Assembly (NCBI GenBank): GCA_036822015.1
Contig: DAISIL010000011.1
Location: forward strand, 1-61,982
Length of the DNA stretch: 61,982 nucleotides
Origin: DAISIL01 sp036822015
GTDB lineage: Bacteria > Bacteroidota > Bacteroidia > Cytophagales > Bernardetiaceae
Reading direction: 5' to 3'
Each line of letters starts with the position of its first letter. The stretch's first letter is position 1. The translations under genes and the position numbers were made by a program. The notes under the pieces were generated by a model that was not told the DNA's origin, searched no databases, and worked only from the letters and a program-made list of their open reading frames with translations. Positions 22,962 through 31,636 of this stretch are shown piece by piece.

Positions 22962-25811
22962 TTATTGGTTCAAGAAGATTTTCTTCGTGAGCAAGCCACC
23001 ATCGACTTCGATCGTAACCAGGTACATACCCGAGGCTTGTCCTGACAACGAAAGGCGATGCTGCCAGTTGAGCCCCTCTGGGCGGTAGGTTTCTTGCATG
23101 ATCGTCTTGCCGAGCATGTCAGTAACGCGGACTTTAATGGTTTCGGTAGCCTTGACAAAATCGACGTTCAGGGAAAGTTCACCACTGGTTGGGTTGGGGA
23201 AGAGACGGAACGTATTCAAGTCCACGTAGTCCTCGAGTCCGGTAGGTGTTCCGTCGGCTGTTGTTACGGCGATGTTGTTGGAGAAATCCGAAATACGCTC
23301 ACCATCACGGGCGCGGAGACGATAGAAGTAGCCCGTATTGGGGGCAAGTCCGGTTACGGCAAAAGAAGTACCCGTTACGGTGCGTCCTTCAAAGCCCGTT
23401 ACGAAGCTACTAAAAAGCGGCGTAGTCGATACATCGAGGAGATAATCCCTTGCATCCGCGACGGCTTCCCAGTTGGCCGTAAAGCCATCACCGACAATAT
23501 CGGTGGCGGGTAAGGCACGGGGGGCTGCCAGGGGCAGGCCTGCCTGGATGCGCAGGTCGTCGATGGCCCATCCCCATCCACGAGCGAAGGGATCAGAGAA
23601 CAGACGGAAACGGATCAAGACTTGATCGCCGGGGTTGAAGGCATCTTGCAGGAAGATGGTGCGCTCGCGGAACAGTCCCGAGTTACCGCTTCCCTGGGAG
23701 TCGTTGCCCTGGATGGTGTTGTTGTAAAGCGAAAGCCAAGCACCTTGTGCGCGGGCATCGTAGCCGTCAAGGAAAGGCTTCCAGGTGGTTCCGTTGTCGG
23801 TAGAACCCTCTACGATCACAAAATCCCAAAACTCGGCTTCACCAAAAGGTACGCCTGGTTCGCCAGGTTCGACGAGGGCAATTTCATTGAAGGTCATCAC
23901 GGCATCGTCGCGGTTGGGCTTGATGATGATCGGGACTTTGAGCTGATGAATCATATTGATTTCGGTCTGGTCGATTTCATCCGCAAAGGGATAGGGGTGC
24001 GGCGAGTGCAAGGCGGGATTGGAGAAGCCCGCAGGCTGATCGAAGATGAAGTCTGTTCCGATGAAGTCATTGGCCGTAGCGGCATCGCTGAAGTCGTTTT
24101 CGTAGGTTTCGGCGGCAGCAAAAATCTCTTCAATACGGACAGAGAAGCGCGTAGAGGCATCCTCGGGAGCCGTGCGGGTGTTGCGGTTCACGGAGCCATC
24201 AACGGCGATGATCTGGTACTCCAACACATCTCCGGGATTGATGCTTCCGGGCGCAAAGCGAAAAACACCGGAGTAAGTTTGATCGACGAACTGCAAGCGC
24301 GGGCTAGCATCCAGTTGCATCTCTACGGGCGTTTGTTCGGCGCCATTGATGGCATACTCAATACGGACGCTGGAAAGCGGCTCTACCAGGTTGTCCGTTA
24401 CCCCTGCGATCACATCGACACTAGCGGCCGAGCTGACGATAAAACGAACAGGATCGTGGATGATGCGCGGCTTCACCGTATCAGCACCTACGCGGAAGGT
24501 ATGCAGGCGATCCTCGGGGGCAGCTCCAGGAGAGGTAAAGGTGCGTCCGCTGGCATCGGGTACGGAGATGTAATAGCTTACGGTGAGGTTGGTGCCGCCG
24601 TTGGGAATCTGACCCGAAAACGCACCTTCTGCTCCGGCAGGTGTGAGCGCTGTCGTCGTAAAGCTCGTTCCATCAAAGGAATAGCTCAAATTGACCTGAC
24701 TGGCATCGTAGCTTGTATCGCTCTTGATCGTTACCGCAATTGGGTAAGGGGTCGTGCTGTTTTCGGTGTCGCCATACGGTGTATGCGCAAGGCGGGTCGC
24801 AATCCAGCCCATATCGGCGAAGATGTCAAAAGTGATTCCGGGATCATGGATAACTTCATTGAAGCCTATCTGCGGACTCATCAACGAGTTGGGGTTACCG
24901 ACGGGATAGCGGGCTTCGTCCAGGTGAGAGTAGCTTGATCCCTGGCTCCAGGTACGGGGCGCATAAAGTTGGGGACGCTCGCCGAGTTTGCCAAACGAAA
25001 GTGGTGCATTAAAGAACAAGTTATCGCCCGTCAGTTGATCGCCCAAAGCGACGCTGTTGTTGGGGAAATCTTTGAAGAGGCTCTGCCCGTCGCCGTTTTC
25101 AGCAAAGACATCGTAAGCAAAGGGAAAACGCGAATCAGGATCCGACTGAAGCGCACCGCCAATAGAACCCGTGCGGGCGTTCATGCTACCCGATCCGGTA
25201 AAGCCCAGCCCATGCCCGACTTCATGCAAGATGATCGTAACCAGATCGAATTGCCCGCCGCCGGGTTCGCCATCCGTGCCGTAGTACCAGTCGCGGCGAT
25301 CACCAACGAAGATGTTCATGTCGGCACTTTCGTTGGCATTGATGCTACGCCCCACGATTTTTTCGGCTAGGGGAGCCGGATAAAACGCGGCAAAGGGCCC
25401 TTCTTCGATCAGATAAAAACCAGCGGGGCCAGCCGAGGCAAGAGTTCCACCGCTTTGTTCGATCCAGTTTACGGAGGCGTAGATCGGAACATCCGAAGGC
25501 AAAAACGTTCCCCATATCGCTAAGGCAAACTCAATGGCCGGCTTGGCTTCGTCGGGGAAGTTGCTGGCGTAGATCGGAATAAAGGTGGATTTTTCTTCGA
25601 TGCGTCCGTTCTTGATCGCCTCTCGAATTTCGGGGCGGAGCCGGATGCGGCTGTTGTAATCCTCCTCGACGAAATGACAGATGGTGGGAGCAGCATCGAC
25701 GCGCTTAATCACGCGGACATCATTTTTTCCCTTTTGTGCCTGGGCAGTGCCAATGATGAGCAAGCCCCACAACAGGTGTAGCAGATACTTTGTGGTAGTC
25801 TTCAAGTTCAT
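22962..25811 (-). CDS. large secreted protein with HExxH motif, fibronectin III and T9SS sorting domain
   Basis: 949 residues. A signal peptide (to about 26) is followed by a region containing H-E-V-G-H-G-L-G-F at 196-204, a zinc-protease-like HExxH site. The third histidine expected at 206 for metzincins is a glycine, so protease activity is uncertain. Beta-rich modules follow; one region (about 580-740) resembles an immune-inhibitor-A/choice-of-anchor domain, then a fibronectin type III domain (about 765-855). The C-terminal ~80 residues (F-R-L-F-P-N-P-T-S-G-E-L ... G-M-Y-L-V-T-I ... K-K-I) are a type A T9SS sorting domain, so the protein should be exported by T9SS and anchored or released at the cell surface. 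Confidence 0.9.
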   Translation of the reverse strand: MNLKTTTKYLLHLLWGLLIIGTAQAQKGKNDVRVIKRVDAAPTICHFVEEDYNSRIRLRPEIREAIKNGRIEEKSTFIPIYASNFPDEAKPAIEFALAIWGTFLPSDVPIYASVNWIEQSGGTLASAGPAGFYLIEEGPFAAFYPAPLAEKIVGRSINANESADMNIFVGDRRDWYYGTDGEPGGGQFDLVTIILHEVGHGLGFTGSGSMNARTGSIGGALQSDPDSRFPFAYDVFAENGDGQSLFKDFPNNSVALGDQLTGDNLFFNAPLSFGKLGERPQLYAPRTWSQGSSYSHLDEARYPVGNPNSLMSPQIGFNEVIHDPGITFDIFADMGWIATRLAHTPYGDTENSTTPYPIAVTIKSDTSYDASQVNLSYSFDGTSFTTTALTPAGAEGAFSGQIPNGGTNLTVSYYISVPDASGRTFTSPGAAPEDRLHTFRVGADTVKPRIIHDPVRFIVSSAASVDVIAGVTDNLVEPLSSVRIEYAINGAEQTPVEMQLDASPRLQFVDQTYSGVFRFAPGSINPGDVLEYQIIAVDGSVNRNTRTAPEDASTRFSVRIEEIFAAAETYENDFSDAATANDFIGTDFIFDQPAGFSNPALHSPHPYPFADEIDQTEINMIHQLKVPIIIKPNRDDAVMTFNEIALVEPGEPGVPFGEAEFWDFVIVEGSTDNGTTWKPFLDGYDARAQGAWLSLYNNTIQGNDSQGSGNSGLFRERTIFLQDAFNPGDQVLIRFRLFSDPFARGWGWAIDDLRIQAGLPLAAPRALPATDIVGDGFTANWEAVADARDYLLDVSTTPLFSSFVTGFEGRTVTGTSFAVTGLAPNTGYFYRLRARDGERISDFSNNIAVTTADGTPTGLEDYVDLNTFRLFPNPTSGELSLNVDFVKATETIKVRVTDMLGKTIMQETYRPEGLNWQHRLSLSGQASGMYLVTIEVDGGLLTKKIFLNQ

Positions 25812-25902
25812 GGTTCGGTATTTAAATTGGATGAAATATTAGGCAAGGTAATATTTTATTCAGAAAAAAGTAAAAGTTTAACTTTACATTTTTCCAAAAT
25901 TG

Positions 25903-25910
25903 TATATTTG
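25903..25910 (+). promoter_or_regulatory. -7 promoter box of dprA, leaderless geometry
   Basis: TATATTTG, a perfect TAnnTTTG match ending 3 bp before the dprA ATG. The start of transcription would fall at or next to the start codon. The -33 position holds TTTA with 22-bp spacing. Confidence 0.5.
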
Positions 25911-25913
25911 TTC

Positions 25914-27035
25914 ATGATCTCGTCCGAAGAAACCCGTCGTTATTCAATCGCTTTATCGCTCATTGAAGGCATTGGGGGTAAGTCAGCCAAAAAATTGGTG
26001 AGCCATTGCGGATCAGCCGAAGCCGTTTTTACGTTGCCGGCCGGAAAGCTACAGCGCATCCAGGGAATAAGCCCACGTATGGCCGCCCTCATCCAACAAG
26101 AAAAAGCCGCCGCCCTCCAAAAAGCCGATCAAGAAATCGAACGGGCCCAGCAGCAACGGATACAAATCCTGCACTACACCGATACCGATTATCCCGAACG
26201 CCTCAAGCACTGCTTCGATGCCCCAGCGGTGCTGTTCTGGAAGGGAGATGCCAAACTCAACAACCCCAAAAACATCAGCATCGTCGGGACGCGCCAAGCA
26301 ACGGCTTATGGCAAAGGTTTTCTGCGGGAACTCATCACGGCTTTGGTGCATCACAAGCCGCTCATTGTCAGTGGTCTAGCCTATGGGATTGATATTGAAG
26401 CACATCGCCTAGCCCTTGACCATGACCTCGAAACCGTCGGGGTGATGGCCAGCGGTATGGACATCATCTATCCCGCAACACACCAGGCAACGGCCCAGCG
26501 CATGATCCTCGAGCATGGTGGCTTACTCACGGAGCAACTCCTCGGAACGCCTCCCGATGCCCGCCGATTTCCGGCCCGCAACCGCATCATCGCCGGCATG
26601 ACTGACATGACCCTTGTCGTGGAGGCAGCCAACAAAGGAGGGGCTTTGATTACTGCACAGATCGCTAACTCCTACGACCGACACGTCGGGGCAGTGCCGG
26701 GCAACATCCACAACACCTACTCCAAAGGCTGCAACCAGCTCATCAAGACCCATCAGGCACATATCATCACCGAACCGGCCGACATCGAACGCCTCCTCAA
26801 CTGGGACGTACAACACGCATCGCCCACCACCGCTACGCAGATGCCGCCCCCGCTCCTCGAGCCTGACGAACAAAAGATATACAGCGTCTTGCAGTCTGTC
26901 GAAAGCATGGAAATCGACGAACTGGCCTTCCGTACCCAACTCCCAATCAACCAGTTGGCTGCCTTGCTCCTTGATCTCGAATTTAGGGCTTGTGTCCGAT
27001 CCATGCCTGGCAAGCGGTATCAGTGGATCCGCTAA
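25914..27035 (+). CDS. dprA: DNA-processing protein DprA
   Basis: 373 residues. A helical N-terminal domain with G-I-G-G-K-S-A-K-K-L (helix-hairpin-helix-like) is followed by the Rossmann-like core with I-V-G-T-R, S-G-L-A-Y-G-I-D, A-S-G-M-D-x-I-Y-P and F-P-A-R-N-R-I-I-A-G, and a small winged-helix-like C-terminal domain (DML1-type). DprA loads RecA onto incoming single-stranded DNA during natural transformation. ATG 25914 was chosen because the family starts close to the S-I-A-L-S-L-I-E-G-I-G segment; it makes the transcript leaderless. It converges with the alpha/beta hydrolase gene with a 4-bp overlap. Confidence 0.95.
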   Translation: MISSEETRRYSIALSLIEGIGGKSAKKLVSHCGSAEAVFTLPAGKLQRIQGISPRMAALIQQEKAAALQKADQEIERAQQQRIQILHYTDTDYPERLKHCFDAPAVLFWKGDAKLNNPKNISIVGTRQATAYGKGFLRELITALVHHKPLIVSGLAYGIDIEAHRLALDHDLETVGVMASGMDIIYPATHQATAQRMILEHGGLLTEQLLGTPPDARRFPARNRIIAGMTDMTLVVEAANKGGALITAQIANSYDRHVGAVPGNIHNTYSKGCNQLIKTHQAHIITEPADIERLLNWDVQHASPTTATQMPPPLLEPDEQKIYSVLQSVESMEIDELAFRTQLPINQLAALLLDLEFRACVRSMPGKRYQWIR

Positions 27036-28000
27036 AACCAATCTTTGATTTGTTGATAGACCTCCTCCATCGTCAATAATTTGAAATGATTGGCGCCGGG
27101 GAAGTGGCGGTAGTTGTGGGGGTCAAAGCGAATGCCCGATTTGGTATCGTAGTCGGCGCTGGCACTTCGGGTACTCACCAACAGATCACCCAAAAAGATG
27201 TTGATCCAATGTTGTTCTTGTGGGCTTAGGCTCCCCGTGATGATGTGGTAGCGGGTATGCTCGGGTATCCGTATGGGCGTTCGGGTGTTGTGCCAGAGGC
27301 GATCGGGCGGATGTCCTTGCCAGTCCTCATCTCGGAGGTATCCAAAGCGTAAGTCTTTGATTCCGTGGCTACGCAAGTTGATGGCTTTCCCGACAAGCTG
27401 TGTGGGCCAGTTCGGGATACGGGTCAGGATACCCGTCGTTAGGTTGGCAAAACGCTCCAAGAAGGAACCCAAATGGGGGGCCGCAATCAGACATACTTTT
27501 TGCAGATGCTGTATCCAGGCCTGCCGCTGCTCGAGGGCGTAGTGCGCCGCACTGTGGGCGAGCAGGCCGCCCATGCTATGCCCGATGATGGCAATTTGAC
27601 GAATCTGGATGGGATAGTTTTGGTAGAGCTTGGCGATGAGGGTATTGATCTTCTTGCCGTTTTCTGAAATGTGCAGACCTGTGTTGTATCGAAAATAAAA
27701 AGGTGTATAGCCCAGGTCTTCCGCCAATTTAGTCCCGTAGTTGCTGCGGTCATCAAAATCCCAGGCAGTTTCATTGTGGGTCAGCCCATGAATGAGGATA
27801 CATATTTTGGGCGTAATGGCGAAAGCACGGCTGTACCGATCGCGTAAATATGCCTTTTGGAGAACCAGCCTTTGCCGCTGGTAATAAAAACCGGCTTCGA
27901 TACCCAGGGGTGTATCGGCGATCTTATCGCCAATGGCACCATTGAGAAAACTCCAGCCCTGATGCCCTGCGTGTACTACCTGCTCAAAAAAATGTTCCAT
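27032..28000 (-). CDS. alpha/beta hydrolase (lipase-like)
   Basis: 322 residues. The nucleophile elbow G-H-S-M-G-G (serine) and the oxyanion strand I-L-I-H-G-L are present; the catalytic histidine is probably in the C-terminal P-G-A-N-H-F. The overall pattern resembles PGAP1-like or triacylglycerol lipase-type hydrolases. No signal peptide is visible, so it is probably cytoplasmic. ATG 28000 starts M-E-H-F-F-E-Q-V; a TTG at 28030 is possible but unneeded. Substrate unknown. Its 3' end overlaps dprA by 4 bp. Confidence 0.82.
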   Translation of the reverse strand: MEHFFEQVVHAGHQGWSFLNGAIGDKIADTPLGIEAGFYYQRQRLVLQKAYLRDRYSRAFAITPKICILIHGLTHNETAWDFDDRSNYGTKLAEDLGYTPFYFRYNTGLHISENGKKINTLIAKLYQNYPIQIRQIAIIGHSMGGLLAHSAAHYALEQRQAWIQHLQKVCLIAAPHLGSFLERFANLTTGILTRIPNWPTQLVGKAINLRSHGIKDLRFGYLRDEDWQGHPPDRLWHNTRTPIRIPEHTRYHIITGSLSPQEQHWINIFLGDLLVSTRSASADYDTKSGIRFDPHNYRHFPGANHFKLLTMEEVYQQIKDWF

Positions 28001-28140
28001 CGACGTTGTGCTTTTTTGGGTCAAACCCAACAGAAGAACACGCCAGTTTAATTTTTGTTAGCTAAACCCATTTTAACGCCGCGCTCGTTTGGGTAGGGAT
28101 AAGCGTTTATAGCCTGTACTGGGGCGGTGTGCGCTATATT

Positions 28141-28172
28141 TTTGTTTATTCCCGGAGCTTTCCTGATCTTTG
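28141..28172 (+). promoter_or_regulatory. promoter of uppP
   Basis: TTTG (28141-28144), 20-bp spacer, -7 box GATCTTTG followed by C (28165-28173; 7 of 8), 21 bp before the ATG. Confidence 0.6.
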
Positions 28173-28193
28173 CGCCGCAACAATACGCTACCC

Positions 28194-28982
28194 ATGACCC
28201 TAATCCAAAGCCTTATCCTTTCGCTCATCGAAGGACTTACCGAGTTTCTCCCCGTTTCTTCTACCGGACACATGATCCTTGCCTCGGCCGCGATGAACAT
28301 TCACGATGACGAATTTGTGAAAACCTTTGAGGTAGCCATCCAGCTAGGTGCTATCCTGGCCATCGCCCTGATGTATTTTAGGCGATTTATGCAAGGGATG
28401 GATATTTACCTCAAACTGATCGTCGCCTTTATCCCAACGGCCGTGATTGGCTTTCTGGCGTATAGCTTTATCAAAACACACCTCTTTAATCCCGTGGTGG
28501 TATCGGTTTCCCTGATCGTGGGTGGGATTGTCCTGATCTGGATTGATAAACGGGTCATCGAACAGACCTCCCAGGTAGAACGCCTGGAAGACATCCCCTA
28601 CAAAAACGCCTTTTTTATTGGCTTGATGCAGTGCCTGGCCATGATTCCGGGCACTTCACGGGCAGCAGCAACGATCGTGGGTGGGGTGTTCAATAAGCTG
28701 GACAAAAAGCAGGCAACGGAATTTTCGTTCTTGTTGGCGATCCCGACGATGTTTGCCGCGACGGCTTATGACCTACTCAAAACGCCGATACAGTTTACGT
28801 CCGATGAGGTAGCCCTCTTGCTGATTGGTCTGGTCGTTGCTTTTGTGAGTGCCTGGCTCGCCGTGAAGTTGTTTCTGAAGTGGGTAGAAAACTACGGGTT
28901 CAAACACTTTGGTTATTATCGAATTGTGCTTGGCGCAGTTTTTTTACTGTATTTTTTGTGGCTTAATCCGGAGAGTTTTTAG
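28194..28982 (+). CDS. uppP: undecaprenyl-diphosphatase UppP/BacA
   Basis: 262 residues, mostly membrane helices. The two family signatures are complete: E-G-L-T-E-F-L-P-V-S-S-T-G-H near residue 13 and P-G-T-S-R-A-A-A-T-I near 152. It dephosphorylates undecaprenyl diphosphate at the membrane to recycle the lipid carrier for peptidoglycan and surface polysaccharide, and gives some bacitracin resistance. The ATG at 28194 fits the family; an upstream GTG/ATG-like start at 28170 would overlap the promoter. It is a single-gene unit whose end overlaps the convergent TPR lipoprotein by 4 bp. Confidence 0.97.
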   Translation: MTLIQSLILSLIEGLTEFLPVSSTGHMILASAAMNIHDDEFVKTFEVAIQLGAILAIALMYFRRFMQGMDIYLKLIVAFIPTAVIGFLAYSFIKTHLFNPVVVSVSLIVGGIVLIWIDKRVIEQTSQVERLEDIPYKNAFFIGLMQCLAMIPGTSRAAATIVGGVFNKLDKKQATEFSFLLAIPTMFAATAYDLLKTPIQFTSDEVALLLIGLVVAFVSAWLAVKLFLKWVENYGFKHFGYYRIVLGAVFLLYFLWLNPESF

Positions 28983-29695
28983 CGGTCTTTGCACCACTGA
29001 GCAATGTAAGGTGCGGCGCGTGTTTCACCGAGAGCCTCGGCTCGGTTGAGGTGCAAACAGAGCGTTTCGGGTGGATCGCTGGGGGCAGTGGTGAGGTCGA
29101 TGAGGGCAAGTTCAAAATGGGCTTTCCCGTGGTTGCTGTCCAGGACAAGGGCGCGTTGGAGGTCATCGCGGGCGGCAGATAAGTTATCGCTTTGTCGGTG
29201 AATCAAGGCGCGATAGTAGAAGGCCGCCGCGTTGGATTTGTTGAGGTTGATGCTGCGGTTGAGGTCGGCGAGTGCCATTTTGTCCTGTTGTGTTTTGAGC
29301 AAGACAATCCCGCGATTGAGGTAAATATCGGCTTCGTTGCCGTTCAGGTCAAGAGCAGCCGAGTAATCATCGAGCGCTTTGGTCAGGTCATTGAGGGCAT
29401 GATGGGCGTGGCCTCGGTTGAGCAAGTATTTGTATTCTTTTGGATTGAGCGCGATAGCGGCAGAGAAATCCTCGAGGGCCTCGGCGTGTCTGCCTTCGGC
29501 AAAGTATAGCGATCCTCTAAGGTTGTAGGCGACATCGTTTTGGTCAGTTTGGGCGAGGACTTGCTCGATGAGGGGTAGGGCTTTGGCATAGTCCTCTTCT
29601 TGCATCGCCGTCCGTGCTTCTGAGAGCGGCAAATCGTAATTATCTTGACAGCCCCAGAACAAAAACACCAAAAAAATCAACCATTTATAGCTCAT
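28979..29695 (-). CDS. TPR-repeat lipoprotein
   Basis: 238 residues with a lipoprotein signal (F-L-F-W-G-C, Cys16) and about five tetratricopeptide repeats from residue 25 to 200, of the type A-x-x-x-x-x-A-L-x-L-N-P/K. Such proteins act as scaffolds at the inner face of the outer membrane or in the periplasm. Its ATG overlaps the end of the GHMP kinase gene by 11 bp, so the two are translated together. No specific partner can be named. Confidence 0.85.
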   Translation of the reverse strand: MSYKWLIFLVFLFWGCQDNYDLPLSEARTAMQEEDYAKALPLIEQVLAQTDQNDVAYNLRGSLYFAEGRHAEALEDFSAAIALNPKEYKYLLNRGHAHHALNDLTKALDDYSAALDLNGNEADIYLNRGIVLLKTQQDKMALADLNRSINLNKSNAAAFYYRALIHRQSDNLSAARDDLQRALVLDSNHGKAHFELALIDLTTAPSDPPETLCLHLNRAEALGETRAAPYIAQWCKDR

Positions 29696-30623
29696 ACACC
29701 ACCCGAACTTGTTGTTTGCTCAATAACTTTTTGGCTTTGGCAAAATCCTTCGCAAAGCCCAACAAAAAACCACCACCCCCGGCCCCGCAGAGTTTGAGAT
29801 AGTACGCATCTGTTTGGAGACCTTCTTGCCAGACATCCCTAAACAAATGCGGGATCATGGGCTGAAAATACTGCTCCTGGAAGCGTGAGATCGCCTGCAC
29901 ATGATCGAAAAGTGTGGGCACTTCTCCGGAAAGAAAAGCCTTAATAGCTGCGTCGTTGTGCGGAATCAACTCATCCTGGCAGGCTTGCATGAAGTCATCG
30001 TGCTTGCACTTTTCCAAAAACAAGTTTACCAGCGGCTCCGTACGGCGTGGGCGTGCTGTGTTGAGTAAAAAGACAGCTCCTTTACCCGACTTAAAATCAG
30101 GCACTTCCGTAACTTCGATCAACTGCTTAGAGCGAATCAAGAGCGGCATATTCAGATAGCAGATCAGCGGATCGAAGCCGGAGCTAGAGCCGTGAAAATG
30201 CGACTCCATTAGGGCAAAAATTTCTTTGAGGGCCAGAATCTCTTCTACCTTTGGCTTGCGCCCCGTAAAGTTAGCTTTGTTGATGGCGTAGCGATCGTAG
30301 AGGCTGGTCGTTAAGGCACCCGAACTCCCCAGCCCAAAGCCCTGCGGTATCGTCGATTCAAAGTACAACCCTTGCTCCAGATCGAACTCCAATGAAGTCA
30401 TATCGAAGCGCACACCGATTTGATCGCTTTGATGCTTGAGGTAGTCGGCGAAGGCCTTCAACTCTCGGTTGGAGTGCATGATTTTGGGCGAAACTTGTGT
30501 AACTTGACGAAACACCAGCCTTCCTTGAAATAAATCATAAGGCACTGCCAATCCCATAGCATGATGAATGATACTGTACTCTCCAAAAAGTAGTATCTTA
30601 GAATTGAAATAACGGGAGAACAT
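29685..30623 (-). CDS. GHMP kinase, mevalonate kinase-like
   Basis: 312 residues. The GHMP N-terminal pattern S-K-I-L-L-F-G-E-Y-S-I-I is near residue 9, the ATP-binding glycine/serine loop is P-Q-G-F-G-L-G-S-S-G-A, and the third motif is C-G-A-G-G-G-G-F. The sequence agrees with the mevalonate kinase branch found in Bacteroidota that make isoprenoids by the mevalonate route. A second GHMP kinase lies at 41 kb. ATG 30623 fits homologue length. An in-frame ATG at 30662 lies 4 bp after a perfect -7 box and is a real alternative. Followed by the overlapping TPR lipoprotein gene. Confidence 0.85.
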   Translation of the reverse strand: MFSRYFNSKILLFGEYSIIHHAMGLAVPYDLFQGRLVFRQVTQVSPKIMHSNRELKAFADYLKHQSDQIGVRFDMTSLEFDLEQGLYFESTIPQGFGLGSSGALTTSLYDRYAINKANFTGRKPKVEEILALKEIFALMESHFHGSSSGFDPLICYLNMPLLIRSKQLIEVTEVPDFKSGKGAVFLLNTARPRRTEPLVNLFLEKCKHDDFMQACQDELIPHNDAAIKAFLSGEVPTLFDHVQAISRFQEQYFQPMIPHLFRDVWQEGLQTDAYYLKLCGAGGGGFLLGFAKDFAKAKKLLSKQQVRVVYEL

Positions 30624-30666
30624 CACACGATGAGTAGATTGAGGACGAAAGCGCATATCCATAGCT

Positions 30667-30674
30667 CAAAGGTA
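30667..30674 (-). promoter_or_regulatory. -7 promoter box before the GHMP kinase
   Basis: Minus strand TACCTTTG, perfect TAnnTTTG, 43 bp before ATG 30623 and 4 bp before ATG 30662. No clear -33 box. An AT-rich inverted repeat (AAATTGTTTAA / TTAAACAATTT, 30708-30756) lies just upstream, at the end of the preceding gene. Confidence 0.45.
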
Positions 30675-30755
30675 AGAAATTTTGAGGGGATAACGTCCAT
30701 ATGCGCTAAATTGTTTAACGATTGGGGTCTAAAGCATCCACAAAATTAAACAATT

Positions 30756-31190
30756 TTACTGATCTTCGCTAAAATCTACCATACTGACCCGCATCTCCTG
30801 GCTATTTTCTTTTTTCTTCAAGAGCATATAGACCTGAAACGCGCCGCCATCGTGATCATATTTTCCGATCACGTATTGTAAGCCTTCTTTGGATGATCCT
30901 TGATGCACATAGGAAAAATCGTTTACTTTGTATTTATTAAAAAAATCACGCAAAATAAACTCGGCTTGATTGCGGCTGTAACTCTCTCGCTTTTCATCCA
31001 GGTTGAGTTCTACGGGATCGTGCAGATAACGGGAGAGTTCGTTGGCACTGCCAGACTTGATGGCCAGTCGTATGTTTTCGACGATGTCGTTGGGCAGCGG
31101 GCGGGCTTCTTGGGCAGGGGAGTACACGCCCGGAAACAGCAAAAATAAGCCCATCAGCAATAATCCGATAAGGGAGGAGAAAATTTTCAT
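30756..31190 (-). CDS. DUF4783 domain exported protein
   Basis: 144 residues. Signal peptide in the first ~28 residues (M-K-I-F-S-S-L-I-G with a leucine-rich core), then a small alpha+beta domain matching the DUF4783 pattern: I-V-E-N-I-x-x-A-I-K-S-G-S-A-N-E-L-S at the N-terminus and a later F-V/F-x-Q-V-Y-M-L-L-K-K strand. The fold resembles an NTF2-like domain. Function unknown. ATG 31190 starts the signal peptide. It lies in the minus-strand run between YraN (62 bp upstream) and the GHMP kinase. Confidence 0.8.
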   Translation of the reverse strand: MKIFSSLIGLLLMGLFLLFPGVYSPAQEARPLPNDIVENIRLAIKSGSANELSRYLHDPVELNLDEKRESYSRNQAEFILRDFFNKYKVNDFSYVHQGSSKEGLQYVIGKYDHDGGAFQVYMLLKKKENSQEMRVSMVDFSEDQ

Positions 31191-31252
31191 GGCAGCGAAG
31201 TAGTTAGTTTTTAGGCATTTCATTGCAAAAGAAGCAACGAAAACCGTGCCAC

Positions 31253-31636
31253 TCAAAAGACATCCTCAAAGTGTTCGATGTCAGGACTTCTGCCTTTTTG
31301 ATGCAAAATGGCGATCAGATCGAAGCGCCAGTCGCCCTCCCATCCGATGGTTTCGCTGTATGCCACGGCTGCCTCTGCAATACGCGCCTGCTGGTCTGGG
31401 TGTACACACTGCTCGGGCCAACCAAAGGCATCGCTTGTTCGGTATTTGACCTCCACAAAAACCAATAGCTGTTCTTGTTCATCTCGGGCAATCAGATCAA
31501 TCTCTGCCCTGCCCACCCTATGGTTTTGTGCCAGTATGGCGTAGCCCTTCTCGGATAGATAGCTCAGGGCCAGTTGCTCTCCTATCTGCCCTTTGATTTT
31601 ATTCTTACTCAAAACCTTAGTTTTTTTATCCACCAA
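31253..31636 (-). CDS. YraN family (UPF0102) endonuclease-like protein
   Basis: 127 residues. The endonuclease-fold core G-x-x-G-E-Q-L-A-x-x-Y-L-x-x-K-G-Y, then A-E-I-D-L-I-A-R-D, then F-V-E-V-K-Y-R carries the E-ExK pattern of the family. YraN is related to Holliday-junction resolvases and predicted to act on DNA; its in vivo role is not firmly known. Its start overlaps the end of the sodium-dependent transporter gene by 11 bp. Confidence 0.9.
   Translation of the reverse strand: MVDKKTKVLSKNKIKGQIGEQLALSYLSEKGYAILAQNHRVGRAEIDLIARDEQEQLLVFVEVKYRTSDAFGWPEQCVHPDQQARIAEAAVAYSETIGWEGDWRFDLIAILHQKGRSPDIEHFEDVF

Noticed and set aside
23622..24938. 438-codon plus-strand open frame
   Set aside because: Lies wholly antisense to the T9SS-exported protein, whose sequence makes domain sense; no signal or family in the shadow frame.
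30708..30756. AT-rich 11-bp inverted repeat as terminator of the DUF4783 gene
   Set aside because: Stem is all A/T but for one pair, the loop is 27 nt and no T-tract follows; kept only as a note.
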